From: Isochrysis galbana
Taxonomy: Eukaryota; Haptophyta; Isochrysidales; Isochrysidaceae
Assembly (NCBI GenBank): GCA_018136815.1
Contig: CM030940.1
Span: 3,280,601-3,344,600 of the forward strand
Direction: 5' to 3'
Length of the DNA stretch: 64,000 bases
Shown: positions 41,291 to 51,757 of the stretch, piece after piece
Layout: each line of letters opens with the position of its first letter
Position numbering within the stretch: position 1 is the first letter of the stretch
Notes under the pieces: generated by a model
Database searches by the model: none
The model's input: only the letters and a program-made list of their open reading frames with translations
What the model was told of the DNA's origin: nothing
Translations under genes and position numbers: made by a program

Positions 41291-41840
41291 AGAATGGGAG
41301 GATTGCGCGCGTGAGGGAATCAAAGCAGTGAATGTCGGGCGAATCCCCATAACAAACGCGGAGGTTCCGCGTCGGCCGATCGCCGGCTGTCGGCCTCGCA
41401 ATGGCTGCCAGCTGGTGAGGAGCCCAAGCTCAAGCGCCTCGCGAGGGATGTGGGAGGTCCCTGGTGGGTCGCACGCTCGATCTCGAGGGTCGCACAGTCC
41501 GGTAGTGGCATACCCCCGCCCATCGCGCCGCAGGCATACGATAATTCGACACGGCCCGACCTCCATGAGGCCGGCCCCTGGGACGCTGGCGAGCGCTGGC
41601 GAGCGCTGCCAGAAGTTCAGCTCGACAACGATGACGAAGGCTGTAGCAGAGCTGTAGAAAAAACGAGACGGAAACCACGCCTCCCCCGGACGAGTTGCAA
41701 CAACCAACAACCCACAGATACGCACACACAGATCCCCGAACTACGGATAACCAATTTACGGATAAGGCGAATACTGCGCAAAATGGAAAGAGTCCTGGCA
41801 CGAGGCAGAAATGTCGTACCTGGGCACTATGCCTGGCGAC
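41291..41840. other. Stretch of uncertain origin
   Basis: Both strands are open for 100-160 codons but neither shows a motif I recognise. The minus frame (41282-41725) is basic and Arg/Pro-rich. It lies between a family A head and a family X fragment and may be mobile-element sequence. Confidence 0.25.
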
Positions 41841-42008
41841 CAAGGATAGGGGGGAGGTAAGCTCGAGGGCAGGCACATCGCGGGCGTGGGAGCGCGAGTC
41901 GCGACCCGCGCCCACTAGGGGTTTGGGTCAGGTTGTTGGGTGCCCAGCCCCTGCTAGAGGGCAGGGTCTGGGGTTGGTTGCGTGCGAGCCCACCCGGGAG
42001 GGTGTCCG
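41840..42008 (-). repeat. Family X 3' part, inserted in the hydroxylase copy
   Basis: The reverse complement matches 62420-62590: CAACCAACCCCAGACCCTGC, CAGGGGCTGGG, AACAACCTGACCCAAACCCC, GTGGGCGCGGGTCG, ending CTTGGTCGCCAGGCATA. It replaces the C-terminal end of the hydroxylase-like gene at 42010. Confidence 0.6.
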
Positions 42009-42780
42009 CGAAAACGACCCTATTCTCGTCAGTATCGTTGACGCCAATATGTTCTTTGCTGTCATCGAACACAATCCACTCTCCCTTTGTAATCTGGCGA
42101 AATTCATCCTCGACTGCAACCCCACTTCTACCTTTTGTTTCGGGATCTGGAATAACAATGCCCATGTGACAACGAAGAGCTTCATTGGCTAATCCGCTCC
42201 ATCCGCGATGTTTGTTAAGTTCAGTTCTAGGACCGAGTTTGCTAAAAATCGCAGTTCGAAGCCCTGGAATGCTTCTGATTAATTCAATTGTCTTTGGAAA
42301 TGTTGTCGAGTACTCTGCGTTCCAAACTCCAAAGCCATAGAGTGGAACTACCTTCCAATCATGACCCTCTTCTTTTGTGTAAAGATATTCTTCTGGCCAA
42401 TCATAAATATTGTACTCACTGCCAAGAAACTCTCTTTCAATGAGTTCAAAGTTGTTTGCGAGCATCTCAAGATGCGGAAAGACTTTGTAGGGGTTCGGGT
42501 AAAACCGCTGACGACATCCAAAGTAATGCTTCACGCAATGCTTCCCGCCTAGAAATAGCGTAGATAATATTACAATGATAAACATAAAGATGACTTCTTT
42601 ATTTTTCGAAATTAATCCGCGCGGCCGACTCCCTCGTCCCGTGACAAGCAGCGACTCGTCTTCAACATTTGGACCCATAGGTGTTTGAATATAGGGACAT
42701 ATTTTGGGGGGGGTAAATTGTATAAGGTGTAGAAAAAGGCAATGCAGGGGGCTAAAAAAAGGGAACCTCAAGTTGCATCC
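42009..42780 (-). pseudogene. Aspartyl/asparaginyl beta-hydroxylase-like gene, copy 2, truncated
   Basis: ATG 42585. The frame is intact where copy 1 has a stop: LGPRTELNKHRGWSGLANEA, LRCHMGIVIPDPETKG, EGEW-type segment TKGEWIVFDDSKEHIGVND and ENRVV, then breaks off at 42010 and runs into family X sequence, losing the final LLLDIERPWW strand. The paired His residues, RCH motif and FDDS identify the AspH-type Fe(II)/2-oxoglutarate dioxygenase fold; the N-terminal MFIIVILSTLFLG suggests a membrane or secretory anchor. The duplicated block, including the upstream GATGCAACTTGAGGTTCCC with a T-run, extends to about 42780. AT-rich relative to host genes. Together the two copies cover the whole gene. 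Confidence 0.75.
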
Positions 42781-42900
42781 TCTGAGTGAGGGGGGCGCGA
42801 GGCCCCCATTGACCCCACTTATAAAAGTAGGTTGTAGGTTGGCCAGTCCGTAGTAGGTGTTAGCCCAGGATCTTCAGATATTTTCGCACCGCGCCCAAGT
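42780..42900 (-). repeat. Family X 5' part, inverted
   Basis: GGGGGGCGCGAGGCCCCC, GACCCCACTTATAAAAGTAG, GTAGTAGGTGTTAGCCC and GGATCTTCAGATATTTT match 62290-62385 and 20270-20345 in reverse. Confidence 0.6.
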
Positions 42901-43194
42901 AAGAATTTCGAAAATTTACTCAGTAGTATTTCACAGGAGTGCCGCCTTTCTATAGATTTTATGCTTTAAGTGAAGGGAATTATCACGATGCACGCGACCC
43001 TCACCCTGCGACCTACAGCCTACGGCTTACGAAGCCATCCCAGCCCCCACCCCTTCCTTCCACCTGTGGCACTCAAACCCCTATCTCACCCACCCACCCA
43101 TCGACCCGCCCCTGCACCCCCCTCATGGTGGTGGATGTTACGTGTCATCTCCGGTGTGGATGTACAATTGAAAGCACTGCCCAAGGCAAACACG

Positions 43195-43891
43195 TCAATG
43201 TGGCGGTTGCGGTTGGTGTTGAGCAAGAAGTGTCTGTATTTGTTGACGTTGGGCTTCAGGAAGCGCATGTAGCTGCGCTGGTGTGAGCAGTCTGAGCTGT
43301 CCAAGCAAAGCTTGATGCTGCGGATCTATTGTAGGCTCCGCAGCCTCTATGCGCATGTTGGGCTGATTTGTTGGGTCCAAAGAAGCACCACCCATGTATG
43401 CGGGCACCGTTGGAATGGGCATCATGGCAGGCACCAGTGGAGGTGGTGCAGACATGTGTGGGAGCCGCTGTTGTTGGAATCCCGACGTCACCGCCCCTAT
43501 TGTAGGTGGTGGCGGTGCTGGAGCTGGCACAGGAGCTGACATGGCAAGGATTTTGGCACGCAGCGCTGGTCCGGCATCTCTGATACTCTGGGAGATATTA
43601 AGACCGAGTCGTATCTGTGCTCTGAGGACCTGTGGCACAAAGGCACCAACGCGTGAGACGAGACGGCTAAGGAGCGATGTGCACGTGGATGAGAGGGGCT
43701 GCACACACCGCCATGGCGAGAGTTGGATGCTCCAGCAGCAGGCTTCTGGCGGATTCGACGTCCTCAGCGGCGATCTGCTGCATTTCCCGCACGATCTTCC
43801 AGAGCGCGTCCTCGGCGAGCCCGTCAACGTGCGCTCGCAGCTCGTCGAAGCCGAGGTCGGATACCTCGCGCGCGACCGCCTCGAGCGACAT
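43195..43891 (-). CDS. CstF-64-like protein lacking the RRM (plant ESP1-like)
   Basis: Two phase-0 exons, 43685-43891 (ATG 43891) and 43195-43629, separated by a 55-nt intron (GTGCAC donor, CCACAG acceptor); 213 residues. Residues 1-85 match the CstF-64 hinge: FDELRAHVDGLAEDALWKIV, REMQQIAAEDVESARSLLLE, HPTLAMAVCAAPLIH. A Pro/Met/Gly-rich linker follows, and the C-terminal domain QALLGQLRLLTPAQLHALPE, AQRQQIQTLL is the three-helix CstF-64 end that binds Pcf11. The N-terminal RNA-recognition motif of CstF-64 is absent, as in Arabidopsis ESP1. It should act in mRNA 3'-end formation through CstF-77 (hinge) rather than by binding RNA. An upstream RRM exon was not found. Confidence 0.75.
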
Positions 43892-44028
43892 CCCCGGCCG
43901 GCGCGCCGGCCTCCCGGGGCAGTGGTCTGCTTGCCGTTCACGCCAGAATACAAAATTTCACGCCTAGGAGTAGAGTACTCGACATGTTTGGCCCAATGTT
44001 TGGCCCGACCTAGATGGGGCCCAGTGAC

Positions 44029-44510
44029 TGTGAGAAGAGCAACATAGAACGGAGTTACCATTGAGGGCTAAGCTCGCGCGACAAGCCAATGACGTAGGTT
44101 CGCTACCGATGACGTCACCCCTCGGACTAGAAAACTCCATCCTACAAAACAACTGCGGATATACACTTAACACTAAACACTCCCCCACAGCGATATCGCT
44201 GATCGCTGAACAAGATTAAGCCTTCTCAATAAGGACGGAGGAACGGTGACGGAGGAATGTTGTTTTGTCGAGACATTTAGTAAAGATATCGGCGGTCATC
44301 ATCGAGGTGGATATCCAGTGAGGAACAGAGATGTGATGGAGAAATTGTTCTCGAGCGTATAACAGCCAACGAGTGTAGTGGCGAGTGCGAGCTGTTACGC
44401 CGGGGTTCTTGATTGAGTCACGAGTCGCTGAATTGTCAGTGAAGATACGGATTGGGAGTTGCTGGGGCTTTCCAAGGAATTCGAACAAATGGAGAGTAAA
44501 TTGTAGGTTT
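44029..44510 (-). mobile_element. Copia-type relic: RNase H end, PPT and short LTR
   Basis: The minus strand from 44510 to 44216 encodes the end of a copia RNase H: QQLPIRIFTDNSATRDSIKN, PGVTARTRHYTRWLLYAREQ, MMTADIFTKCLDKTTFLRHR, stop. Downstream, GTGGGGGAGTG is a typical polypurine tract directly before TGTTTAGTG (44179), and TG...CA bounds a 151-bp LTR (44029-44179). The rest of pol is missing; a different LTR (44511-44905) is inserted in the coding sequence upstream. Confidence 0.65.
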
Positions 44511-44905
44511 TGTGGAGATGGACTGTTCCCAGGATCCGGGTAAGGCTCCTGAGACCCCATCCTTGGCAACCCACGCGTCCGTAGGCGGCCTATCAACTTG
44601 GGTAGCGGGTGAAGATACTTGGGAAGGCTTGGGCACGGGTGCAGTGGTGACGGGGTCCGCGCGCGGCGGCGAGGGCGGATTTGGCGGTGCAGAGGGCGGT
44701 GATGGGTCCATAGGAACAGATTGAATCAATCTCTAGTGGGTGATTTCTAGCGAGAGACCACACACAAGGCAGTAGGGGCTCAAGGGTACGAGGGGTCACG
44801 GTACGGCTTCGATCGCAGAGCGCTACGACGGCTGCTGGGTGCGTACGAAGACACGCCACACCACTTTCTAACATAAACAAGGGCAACACGTAATAAACAC
44901 GGGAC
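44511..44905. mobile_element. LTR copy 3, truncated, nested in the copia relic
   Basis: Starts TGTGGAGATGG like the LTRs at 16105 and 35503 and stays nearly identical for about 395 bases, then departs after AATAAACACGGGA. GGTTT occurs before the start (44506-44510) and again at 44922-44926, which may be the target duplication of a shortened insertion. Confidence 0.6.
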
Positions 44906-44926
44906 TAGAAAATACGGGAGCGGTTT

Positions 44927-46456
44927 GATACTAAAAAAGGCAACCTCAAGTTGCACCTTCTGAATTGAGGTGATTGAGCTTGTCGAGTCGAGCGCTACCG
45001 GAGGGCTCTGAGCCACTCCGTCGCGAGCAGCACCGGCGGCTAGCGCGGCGCTTTGGCCCTCCTCCCCACCGGGAGTCGGGTGAATGAAATTCTGGACTGG
45101 GTCGGGCAACCCCATTTGGGTGTCTGTGTCTGGATGGGGGAACGAACGGCGAACGAAGGGCTGTGGGGCGGCGAGGCGCTCCTAGTGGCCCTAGAGTGAT
45201 GGGTTGTAAGAGATTGTTAGACCTACAAAGAACTCTTCCCTCAGGGAGGGAGCCTAGGCTGCTTGAGTGCAGCGACGCAGCGAACAACGACGGACAACGG
45301 AGCTGAGAACAACAGGATACACCGACTCACGAACACACCGGAATCATTCACCCAAACCAAGCAAATTATCAAGCAACCGCGACCCCAAATCACCGATAAC
45401 TCAAACACGTCGCGAGAGACGGAGAGAGAGAGCGAGAGAGAGAGAGACTCCGCAGCGACGGCCGGAGCGTGTCTCCCTTGTAACTTCCCACGTAGCGGAG
45501 AGTCCGAAGGGGAGCGTCATGTCGCGCGACCACGGCGATCACTTTGGATACAGATCGCAACGAGACATCTTCACGACAGAGGAAATCTTGCCGTTGAGCG
45601 TGAACCTTCTAGACGCTTCTAACGAACACCCCTGAGTAGCAACCAAGGGGAAGAGACACCAAAGGGGCCAAGGGCTTGCATGTAACTTGCATCAAGGGGA
45701 AAGATTCCCTCAGCGAACCTACAATGATCTCCAAGGGGAGATGGCAAATTAAACCTCAAATCTCGAGCGGCTAGAGCAACCGACTCGCTCGCCAAAACCT
45801 TGACCGAGAAGAAAGAAGCAAGGACCTACAAGCCAAGGGTAGCGGACCTAGGGAATGTGAGAGGAAATTTCCGGACGCCAACGCGAACGCCAAACGCGGG
45901 AAGGCCACGAAACCCTAACCAGGCCAAGCAGAACCTATGAAGAACAGGCCTGGACGACAACGAAAGTTAGCAAGTCCCAAGAAAGAACCGGAACCCAACA
46001 AGAAACGACAAGCCTTGCAAGAAGCTAAACAAGCCTTCACAAGGTGACCTGAGAGCCTGAGACAAGCGCGCAGCGAGCAACAGGCGACCTGGCTCCTTTG
46101 GGTCAAGATTACCCGAAAGAGGAAACCTAGAATCTAGACCTGACAGACAGGCTAGAAGGAACGAAACGAGAACTCGAATTCTAGATCGCTAGGGACGAAC
46201 CCTACCAACCTAGAAGTACCTGAGCTTCACCGTGTGGCCGCACGGCGAAGGACCTGGAAATAAGAGCCTGGAAATCGCATCATCTAGGATGAATGCGACA
46301 GAGCTCCGGCTCCGGCGTGTTGTTGAGAGGACGAATAGTACCTAGTACCTAGTACCCTTGCCGTACTATTTAGTCTTGTTGAACCTGTGCCGCTCTGCCA
46401 ACACAGCGCGTACCTTTAAAGCAGATTTCGGGTACCTGTTCTTGGGGTCGTGAACG
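44927..46456. other. Probable mobile DNA, no gene recognised
   Basis: 44938-44962 repeats the GCAACCTCAAGTTGCACC word found upstream of both hydroxylase copies. 45250-46300 is A- and G-rich on the plus strand, full of short words such as AAGGGGA, CAAGGGG and GACCTAG, with no long frame. It could be a long LTR or the untranslated leader of a retroelement on the minus strand. Around 46336-46365 TAGTACCTAGTACC repeats. Confidence 0.3.
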
Positions 46457-46750
46457 TTAGCACGTTAGCGCGAGCCAGACACCAAGATGCAAGATGCAAG
46501 ATGCCAACATGAGCCTTTTAGCGTTTGTGAGAAGCTGTTGGTTGGCATCCCGTGAAGAGTCATCATCAGAGGTGCCCCTCTTCAGCTCCCACGCCACTTT
46601 GCCGCGCGTTGCCTCTGGGAAATGCCTTGTTGTAAGCGCGGCCTTGACGCCAACGCTGTGCGAGCGGTAGTGCGCGGCTGCTCTGCGCACGTCTTCGGCG
46701 ACGCGCGCCCGCTGTTCTGCGCGCTTATCGTGCGCGCGTATCGCGGGCAT
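46457..46750 (-). CDS. Hypothetical small basic protein
   Basis: ATG 46750, 97 residues, one exon. The sequence is charged and helical (HDKRAEQRARVAEDVRRAAA, RHFPEATRGKVAWELKRG) with a hydrophobic end LMLASCILHLGVWLALTC that could be a tail anchor. A second upstream ATG (46813) opens MAIGKPASKPKPPRGHHTVH in another frame and could be joined by splicing. No family recognised. Confidence 0.3.
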   Translation of the reverse strand: MPAIRAHDKRAEQRARVAEDVRRAAAHYRSHSVGVKAALTTRHFPEATRGKVAWELKRGTSDDDSSRDANQQLLTNAKRLMLASCILHLGVWLALTC

Positions 46751-47211
46751 GGACTGTGTGGTGGCCCCTCGGCGGCTTGGGCTTGCTGGCGGGCTTCCCG
46801 ATGGCCATGATTGCCTGGGGGGGAACAGGGGCACGCCCACGATGCGGGCACGCGCACGAAGCGGCAGCCTCTAGAGTATACAGTCCCCTCCATCTCTAGA
46901 GTACTTACTCGTTCATTCATCATCCTCTCCTGCTACTTATCTTCCCGCCTTGTGAACAAGAGAGAGGGGAGAGGAGAGGGAGAGGGGAGAAGTCAGAAAG
47001 GGAGAGAGTAGTAGAGGGATTTCACAGTAGGAGAAAGAATAGCCGGGACGAGAGAGGAGGTGTGAGAGAAGGAAAGAGAGGAAGGAAGCGGGAGAGAGGG
47101 GGCGAGGGGGAGAGAGAGAAGAGAGAGAGAGAGCGGGCGGAGAGGGCCGAGCGCGCGCGGCGCCGCCGGGCCGTCCCCGCCGTGCGCAACCCCACCGAGC
47201 GGCGCGGGCGC

Positions 47212-48419
47212 ATGCCGGCGCTGTTGCTGTTGCTCCACCTCGGTGCCCTCCTCTCAGTGCCTTGGCTGCGTCCGGCCGCGCTGCTGCGGGGAGCGGCTGC
47301 GCTCCGGATGGCCAGCGTCACCTCTGGCCCAACAGAGGCGCAGTGTGCCTCGCTCGCAGACGCTCGCCCGTCGCCTGCCCTGCAGCCGCGCGAGGTGCGG
47401 ACGTGGCACCTAGAAGCAGCTGTCATCCCACGAGCCCACAATGAGCAGTCCCTCACCTTGAGCCCTGCGCCCTCGCCGCAGGTCATCGAGACGACCATGT
47501 GCGCCCTCCACGAGAAGAATCTAGATAGGCCGTACGCATACTTTGGATCCGAAGTAGCCATGCGATTCTTGTCTCCGACTAGCCCTGCGGCTCGCAGCAG
47601 CCTCGCACGGTTTGCCGACTATCTCTCGCAAGAGTGGTATCGCCCATTGGTTGAATGGAGTGATATGAGGTGGGATGGAGACCTCGTCTTCCTCAATAGC
47701 GGCCATGAGTGCTACCAACAAGTCAGCATCAGGAGCGCATCGACGCAGCCCTGGAAGAGCGTGCGGTGGATCTTGTGTCTATGGCCCACTGATGCAGGCA
47801 GTGAGTGGCGCATCAGCTCAGTTTTTGTCCAGGAACCCGATGCGGTGCAAGTTCCATCTGGCAGTGGACCGACGGGAGCCGAGAGCGCGAGGGAGAAGGA
47901 GCACCTCACGGCTGCGGAGCCAGAGGGGCCTGTTGAGGTTGTGACGAAGGTTATGCGCGCCTTGCGCAGGCCGAACGAGCCTTACCGCCTGCATGGATGT
48001 GAGGTGGCCATTCGTCATTGCTCGCCTTCAAATGCTGCGTCGAAGCTGAGCCCACAAGGATTCGAGGCCTACCTGAGAGAGCCATGGTGATTCGCCACAC
48101 GCAGCACAAAGCATCTTTACGTGGAGCCTGAATGTCGCACTTGCACGAGACGGTTTTCCTTTGGACTGTCGCCCGGAGTAACCAAACGAAAGGAGCCGAG
48201 CATTTTGATGTTGTCGTCGTTCTCAGGTACAGCATCATGACAGAATGGGATGAGATGCAGATGGAGGAGGAAGTGGAGAAGATCCGTGACGACGGGTCTG
48301 TTGTGACGCAGCGTGTACTTGTTAGGAGGAAGGACGAGGAGTCATGGACCATCGTGACGTGGCAGCTCTCATTGCACAGTGGCGCCTGGCTTACTGACTC
48401 GCTCAACATCACAGAGTGA
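47212..48419 (+). CDS. Secretory/plastid protein with a tandemly duplicated DUF4864/NTF2-like domain
   Basis: Exons 47212-47394, 47482-48086 and 48227-48419 give 326 residues; the last intron (GTGATT donor, TTCTCAG acceptor) is firm, the first (87 nt, in frame) likely. The N-terminus MPALLLLLHLGALLSVPWLR is a signal peptide. Two copies of one domain follow. Copy 1 has VIETTMCALHEKN, YAYFGSEVAMRFLSP, FADYLSQEWYRPLVEWSDM and WRISSVFVQE; copy 2 has VVTKVMRALRRPN, YRLHGCEVAIRHCSP, FEAYLREPWYSIMTEWDEM and WLTDSLNI. The second intron interrupts the PWY motif exactly where copy 1 reads EWY. The pattern resembles DUF4864/SnoaL-type folds, which is inference. No catalytic residues recognised. Confidence 0.65.
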
Positions 48420-49018
48420 GCCCACGCTCATATGAAGAACTCATCACGTCTGTGTCTACATGCGTGACGTCTAGACTTTCTTCCACATGAGTCTTCATTG
48501 CAAGTAGGTCCGCCTAGCGGCCCAAAGTGCAACATCCTGTTCTCTTCCAAGCTGATTTCGAAGACCCTAGTCAAAGCTTCTCTGTTTGCATGTAGTCTGG
48601 AAGACGCATGGCTCTCAACGCTTGCTACGGGTACTGACTGTCGGCACATGCCGGTATCCTCCTCGCCTTTTGCACCCTCATGAGACTGCATTGGGATGAC
48701 GTCCTCGTAGAAGAGTTCACCGCATCACAACGCTCCACGACTAGAGAGCAATCGACCATAGTTGTCCCGAGCACCTGCTTTAAGTCCACTGCTATGGTGC
48801 TGCGCTGAAATAGCGAAACTGAAAGGGTTGGGGCAATGAGGATTGTGCCCGCTTACGCGCCCAAGAGGATAAAGTATTGGCAGCCTTTGATCTAGATGTT
48901 CATGACGGCCTGCTAGCGGCCTCGTGGCCCTCTTGTTGCTTGTTGCATCCTGTGACGCGTTAAAAAAACACCTGAAGATTCGGGGCTAAATACCCACTAC
49001 AGACTTGGTTTTCCATAC
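48420..49018. other. 3' flank, no gene seen
   Basis: Possible 3' UTR of the preceding gene. At 48963-48983 AAAAAAACACCTGAAGATTC is a family X start, leading into the family A head at 49022. Confidence 0.35.
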
Positions 49019-49400
49019 CTCAACTAAGTTTGTACTTAGTTCGCCCATGGGGGGGCACGAGCCCCCCCCCTCTCTCCACTCCTCCCCTGCCATGGGGGAG
49101 GAACCACCCACTCTCCTGGCATGCCTGATGTCTGATGGCTTGCCAGGAGCACACTGCCCTGTTGACCACTCTCTCTCCGCCCACAAGCACGCCTGATTCG
49201 CCCGCGCCCTGGCCTGTCGTGGCCAGCCCGCCAACCCATCCCTCTGACCAGCCCCTCCTTCCCCCTTGGCCACCCAATGAGGAAGGCCGGAAGGCCTGGC
49301 CCCCACACTGGGACGAACTTGACCCGGGGCCACCACAGAACAACACAAGAGGCCTGCCCCACCCCTCCCCCGCCCAAGCGCGAGGCCCAAAGTAGTGTAC
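49019..49400 (+). repeat. Family A, 5' part
   Basis: Head AACTAAGTTTGTACTTAGTT at 49022-49041, then CCCATGGGGGGGCACGAG, CTCCTCCCCTGCCATGGGGG and GGCTTGCCAGGAGCACACTG, as at 32041-32175. Confidence 0.65.
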
Positions 49401-49424
49401 ATGGGCTAGGGGTAGGCGGTTATG

Positions 49425-49535
49425 TCCCTTTTTTCTGCCCAAATGTCCCCCAAAAATGTCTCGGGACATCCAAATTTTGCACCCAAATGTCCCCTGAAAT
49501 GTCCATTAGACATGCCTAAATGTCTAGTCGCGCAC
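49425..49535. repeat. Clustered AAATGTCCC words
   Basis: AAATGTCC or ATGTCCC occurs five times in about 100 bases, with the complement GGGACAT inside, as in subterminal repeats of DNA transposons. Confidence 0.5.
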
Positions 49536-49587
49536 TTATGTAGCTGCCACCCCGCCCTCCCGGAAGGCAGCTATTGCTATTGCTCGC

Positions 49588-49670
49588 CCGTGGTATAGCG
49601 GTCAGCCGGTTCTGTCCTACATTGTAGGACCGCGTCCTACGATTTCCATGCGCATTCGTAGGATTCTGGC
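49588..49670 (+). repeat. tRNA-like segment, not a functional tRNA
   Basis: GTGGTATAGCGGTCAGCCGG fits an A-box and ACGATTTCC is a weak B-box, with the hairpin GTCCTACATTGTAGGAC between. Acceptor and T-stem pairing fail, so it is more likely the head of a tRNA-derived SINE. Confidence 0.3.
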
Positions 49671-50800
49671 CTTTAGTTAGTGCCTCAAGGATAGCTTAGT
49701 AAGTTGCTTAGGTTCAAGAATCTGGGCTTCCCACCAACTAAACCAATTCACATCTTTCCTCTTTCCCTCCCATACATGATTATTAGCTCTCCCCATGGCC
49801 AAGCCTGTAGAGCTAGTCTTCACCAACTTTTGCCCTCACCTTCCGTGTGTGGTGCAGCACTTCCGGGGGGCGCCCAAGTCCCAAGTCGGAGGAGTTTTAT
49901 TTTAGTCCTTTGTTTGAAGACACTATGGCAGCAAAACGGACTCTTGGACCTCTAAACCAAGCTAAGGCATCACTGTAGGTCTCAACGAGGGCAATAAAAC
50001 CTACATTCCATCTCCTCAGAACATGAGACATGATGGGAGGAGCTCATCATCATGGATTATTGGTGGCTTCTTGCATTCGTAGGACAGGTCCCCCGTGTTT
50101 CCACCGGACGACCAGGGTTGCGGAGCCTGTTCGCGTTCCTGATGCCGAGGCCATTCAGTTTTGGGTTTTGGGATGGAGGTAGTATCTATAAGAGTCTAAA
50201 AGTAGAAGGAGCGCGGGCGCGAAAGAAAAAACGGCGAAAGCATTGTCGGCGCCACCCACCGCCGACGGTGCGAGCATGTGGGGCATGCGCTGCCATCTAG
50301 CCGCGAGCCATATGGCTCGGGCATGACAGTCTTGCCCGCACTATGTACGCGTGACGCCTGTCTCCTGTCTGTGTGTCTGTAAGCCTTAATTAAGGAGGTA
50401 ACTATCTACTAAATATCTAGCTTGCGGCCGATTGCTATCTAGTTACAAGTAGATAGTGCCTCGGCACTATCTAGTTACAAGTAGATAGTAAAATATCGGC
50501 CTAGATAAGACCAAAAGCGTTCAATTATCCCCATCCCTGCTAACACCTTTTGTTGTCACCTGGAGGTTACTTGACACTTCACATGTTGAAACCCACACGT
50601 GGTCTGACTCCATTCCTTCGATTTGGGGCAGGGTCGATATCTCGTTGAAATTCACGTCTCACACACGCTCATTATATTTTCTAACAGCATCGGATTGACC
50701 AACCTCAGTGTGACGTTAGCTAGTGTATTGATGCGGTGTGACGTTAGCTAGTGGTGATTGAACGCTTCTCGCCTCAACGAAAGGGATGGGGGGGCCGTCG
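49671..50800. other. Non-coding stretch with hairpin tandem
   Basis: No supportable gene. 50440-50490 holds two copies of CTATCTAGTTACAAGTAGATAG, each a hairpin, separated by TGCCTCGGCA, itself a small palindrome. GTGTGACGTTAGCTAGTG is directly repeated at 50710 and 50736. Poorly conserved ORFs elsewhere. Confidence 0.45.
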
Positions 50801-50801
50801 T

Positions 50802-50845
50802 GATAGTACCGGGCTAGTGGGAGTATTGGTACTAACACTGGGATG
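50802..50845 (+). repeat. GATAGTACCGGGCTAGTGGG motif, copy 1
   Basis: GATAGTACCGGGCTAGTGGG AGTATTGGTAC is repeated at 60668-60698 (two differences in 31), and both are followed after about 10 bases by GATGTTTTATT. It may be a promoter or an element end. Confidence 0.5.
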
Positions 50846-51346
50846 TTTTATTTCTACTATATATTTTTCACGCTCCGCCTCCGCCGCTGCCGCCGCCTCC
50901 CTCGGTGCCGCCACCGCCGCCGCCATGGGGGTATTTGCCAAGAAAACAAAACCAAACTTGAAACTTGAGGTTGCAGCCTCTCACGAGCACAGCGCACAGC
51001 GCAAGCGGCATCGGCCGAATGCAGCGCTACTGGCTGATTGGTATCGACGCATATACGCAGTCTGAGGGAGATTAGCGCGGCTAGGTGTAGGGAACCAAAA
51101 TCATAACAGTTGGCAGTTGGTAATGGTAACGTTTCAGATGTGTTGGTGATGGTTGATCTTCTTACGTTGTGCTGTTGTAATCCAGCTAATCATCCCAAGC
51201 ACGATCACACCAGCACCGGTACCGCAGATCGCGACACGATTCGCGCGATACGCACCCTCAAAGCGTGCGTAGCATATGACGTGCACTTCTGGCAGTGAAA
51301 ATTTTACGATGCAACATGTACGATCTAGATCGCCACGACGTCGGGC

Positions 51347-51757
51347 TCACCACCCGGAAAGTGGATGCGAGCCCATAGCCATGTTTTTGAAGGCAGGTGG
51401 TCTCTTTGCGCCGGTGTCGGGGCCGAATAGCTTTTCGGCCAAATGCTCCTTAAGCTGTGGGTAGTAATTGAAGAGGGTGCGTACAGAAAAGTGCTGTGAG
51501 GAGAAAGGAATGTCTCCATTGTCTATCTCCCAGTCGGGGTCAGAGAGGTCAACGCCTCCATCACTTCCACCCAAGAAGGCAACGATGGTCTCCGAGAATT
51601 CAGCAACAGAAATGTCATGCTCATGCTTGCCACGAAGTATGGACGTTTCGTCCAACACCTGCTCCACATGGGGGAAAAGACAATCGTCATACCTAGGACT
51701 TGCTAATGCCCTAGAGACTGCTTGGTTGATCAAGCATTCTTCACCACCGGCCATCAT
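51347..51757 (-). CDS. Hypothetical acidic protein or exon
   Basis: ATG 51757, 136 residues. The sequence looks like a genuine soluble protein (CLINQAVSRALASPRYDDCL, HDISVAEFSETIVAFLGG, QHFSVRTLFNYYPQLKEHLA) with ordinary composition. It overlaps the end of the ORF at 51741-52244 in another frame and may be a downstream exon of the same gene, but no phase-compatible splice pair was found. Unknown function. Confidence 0.35.
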   Translation of the reverse strand: MMAGGEECLINQAVSRALASPRYDDCLFPHVEQVLDETSILRGKHEHDISVAEFSETIVAFLGGSDGGVDLSDPDWEIDNGDIPFSSQHFSVRTLFNYYPQLKEHLAEKLFGPDTGAKRPPAFKNMAMGSHPLSGW

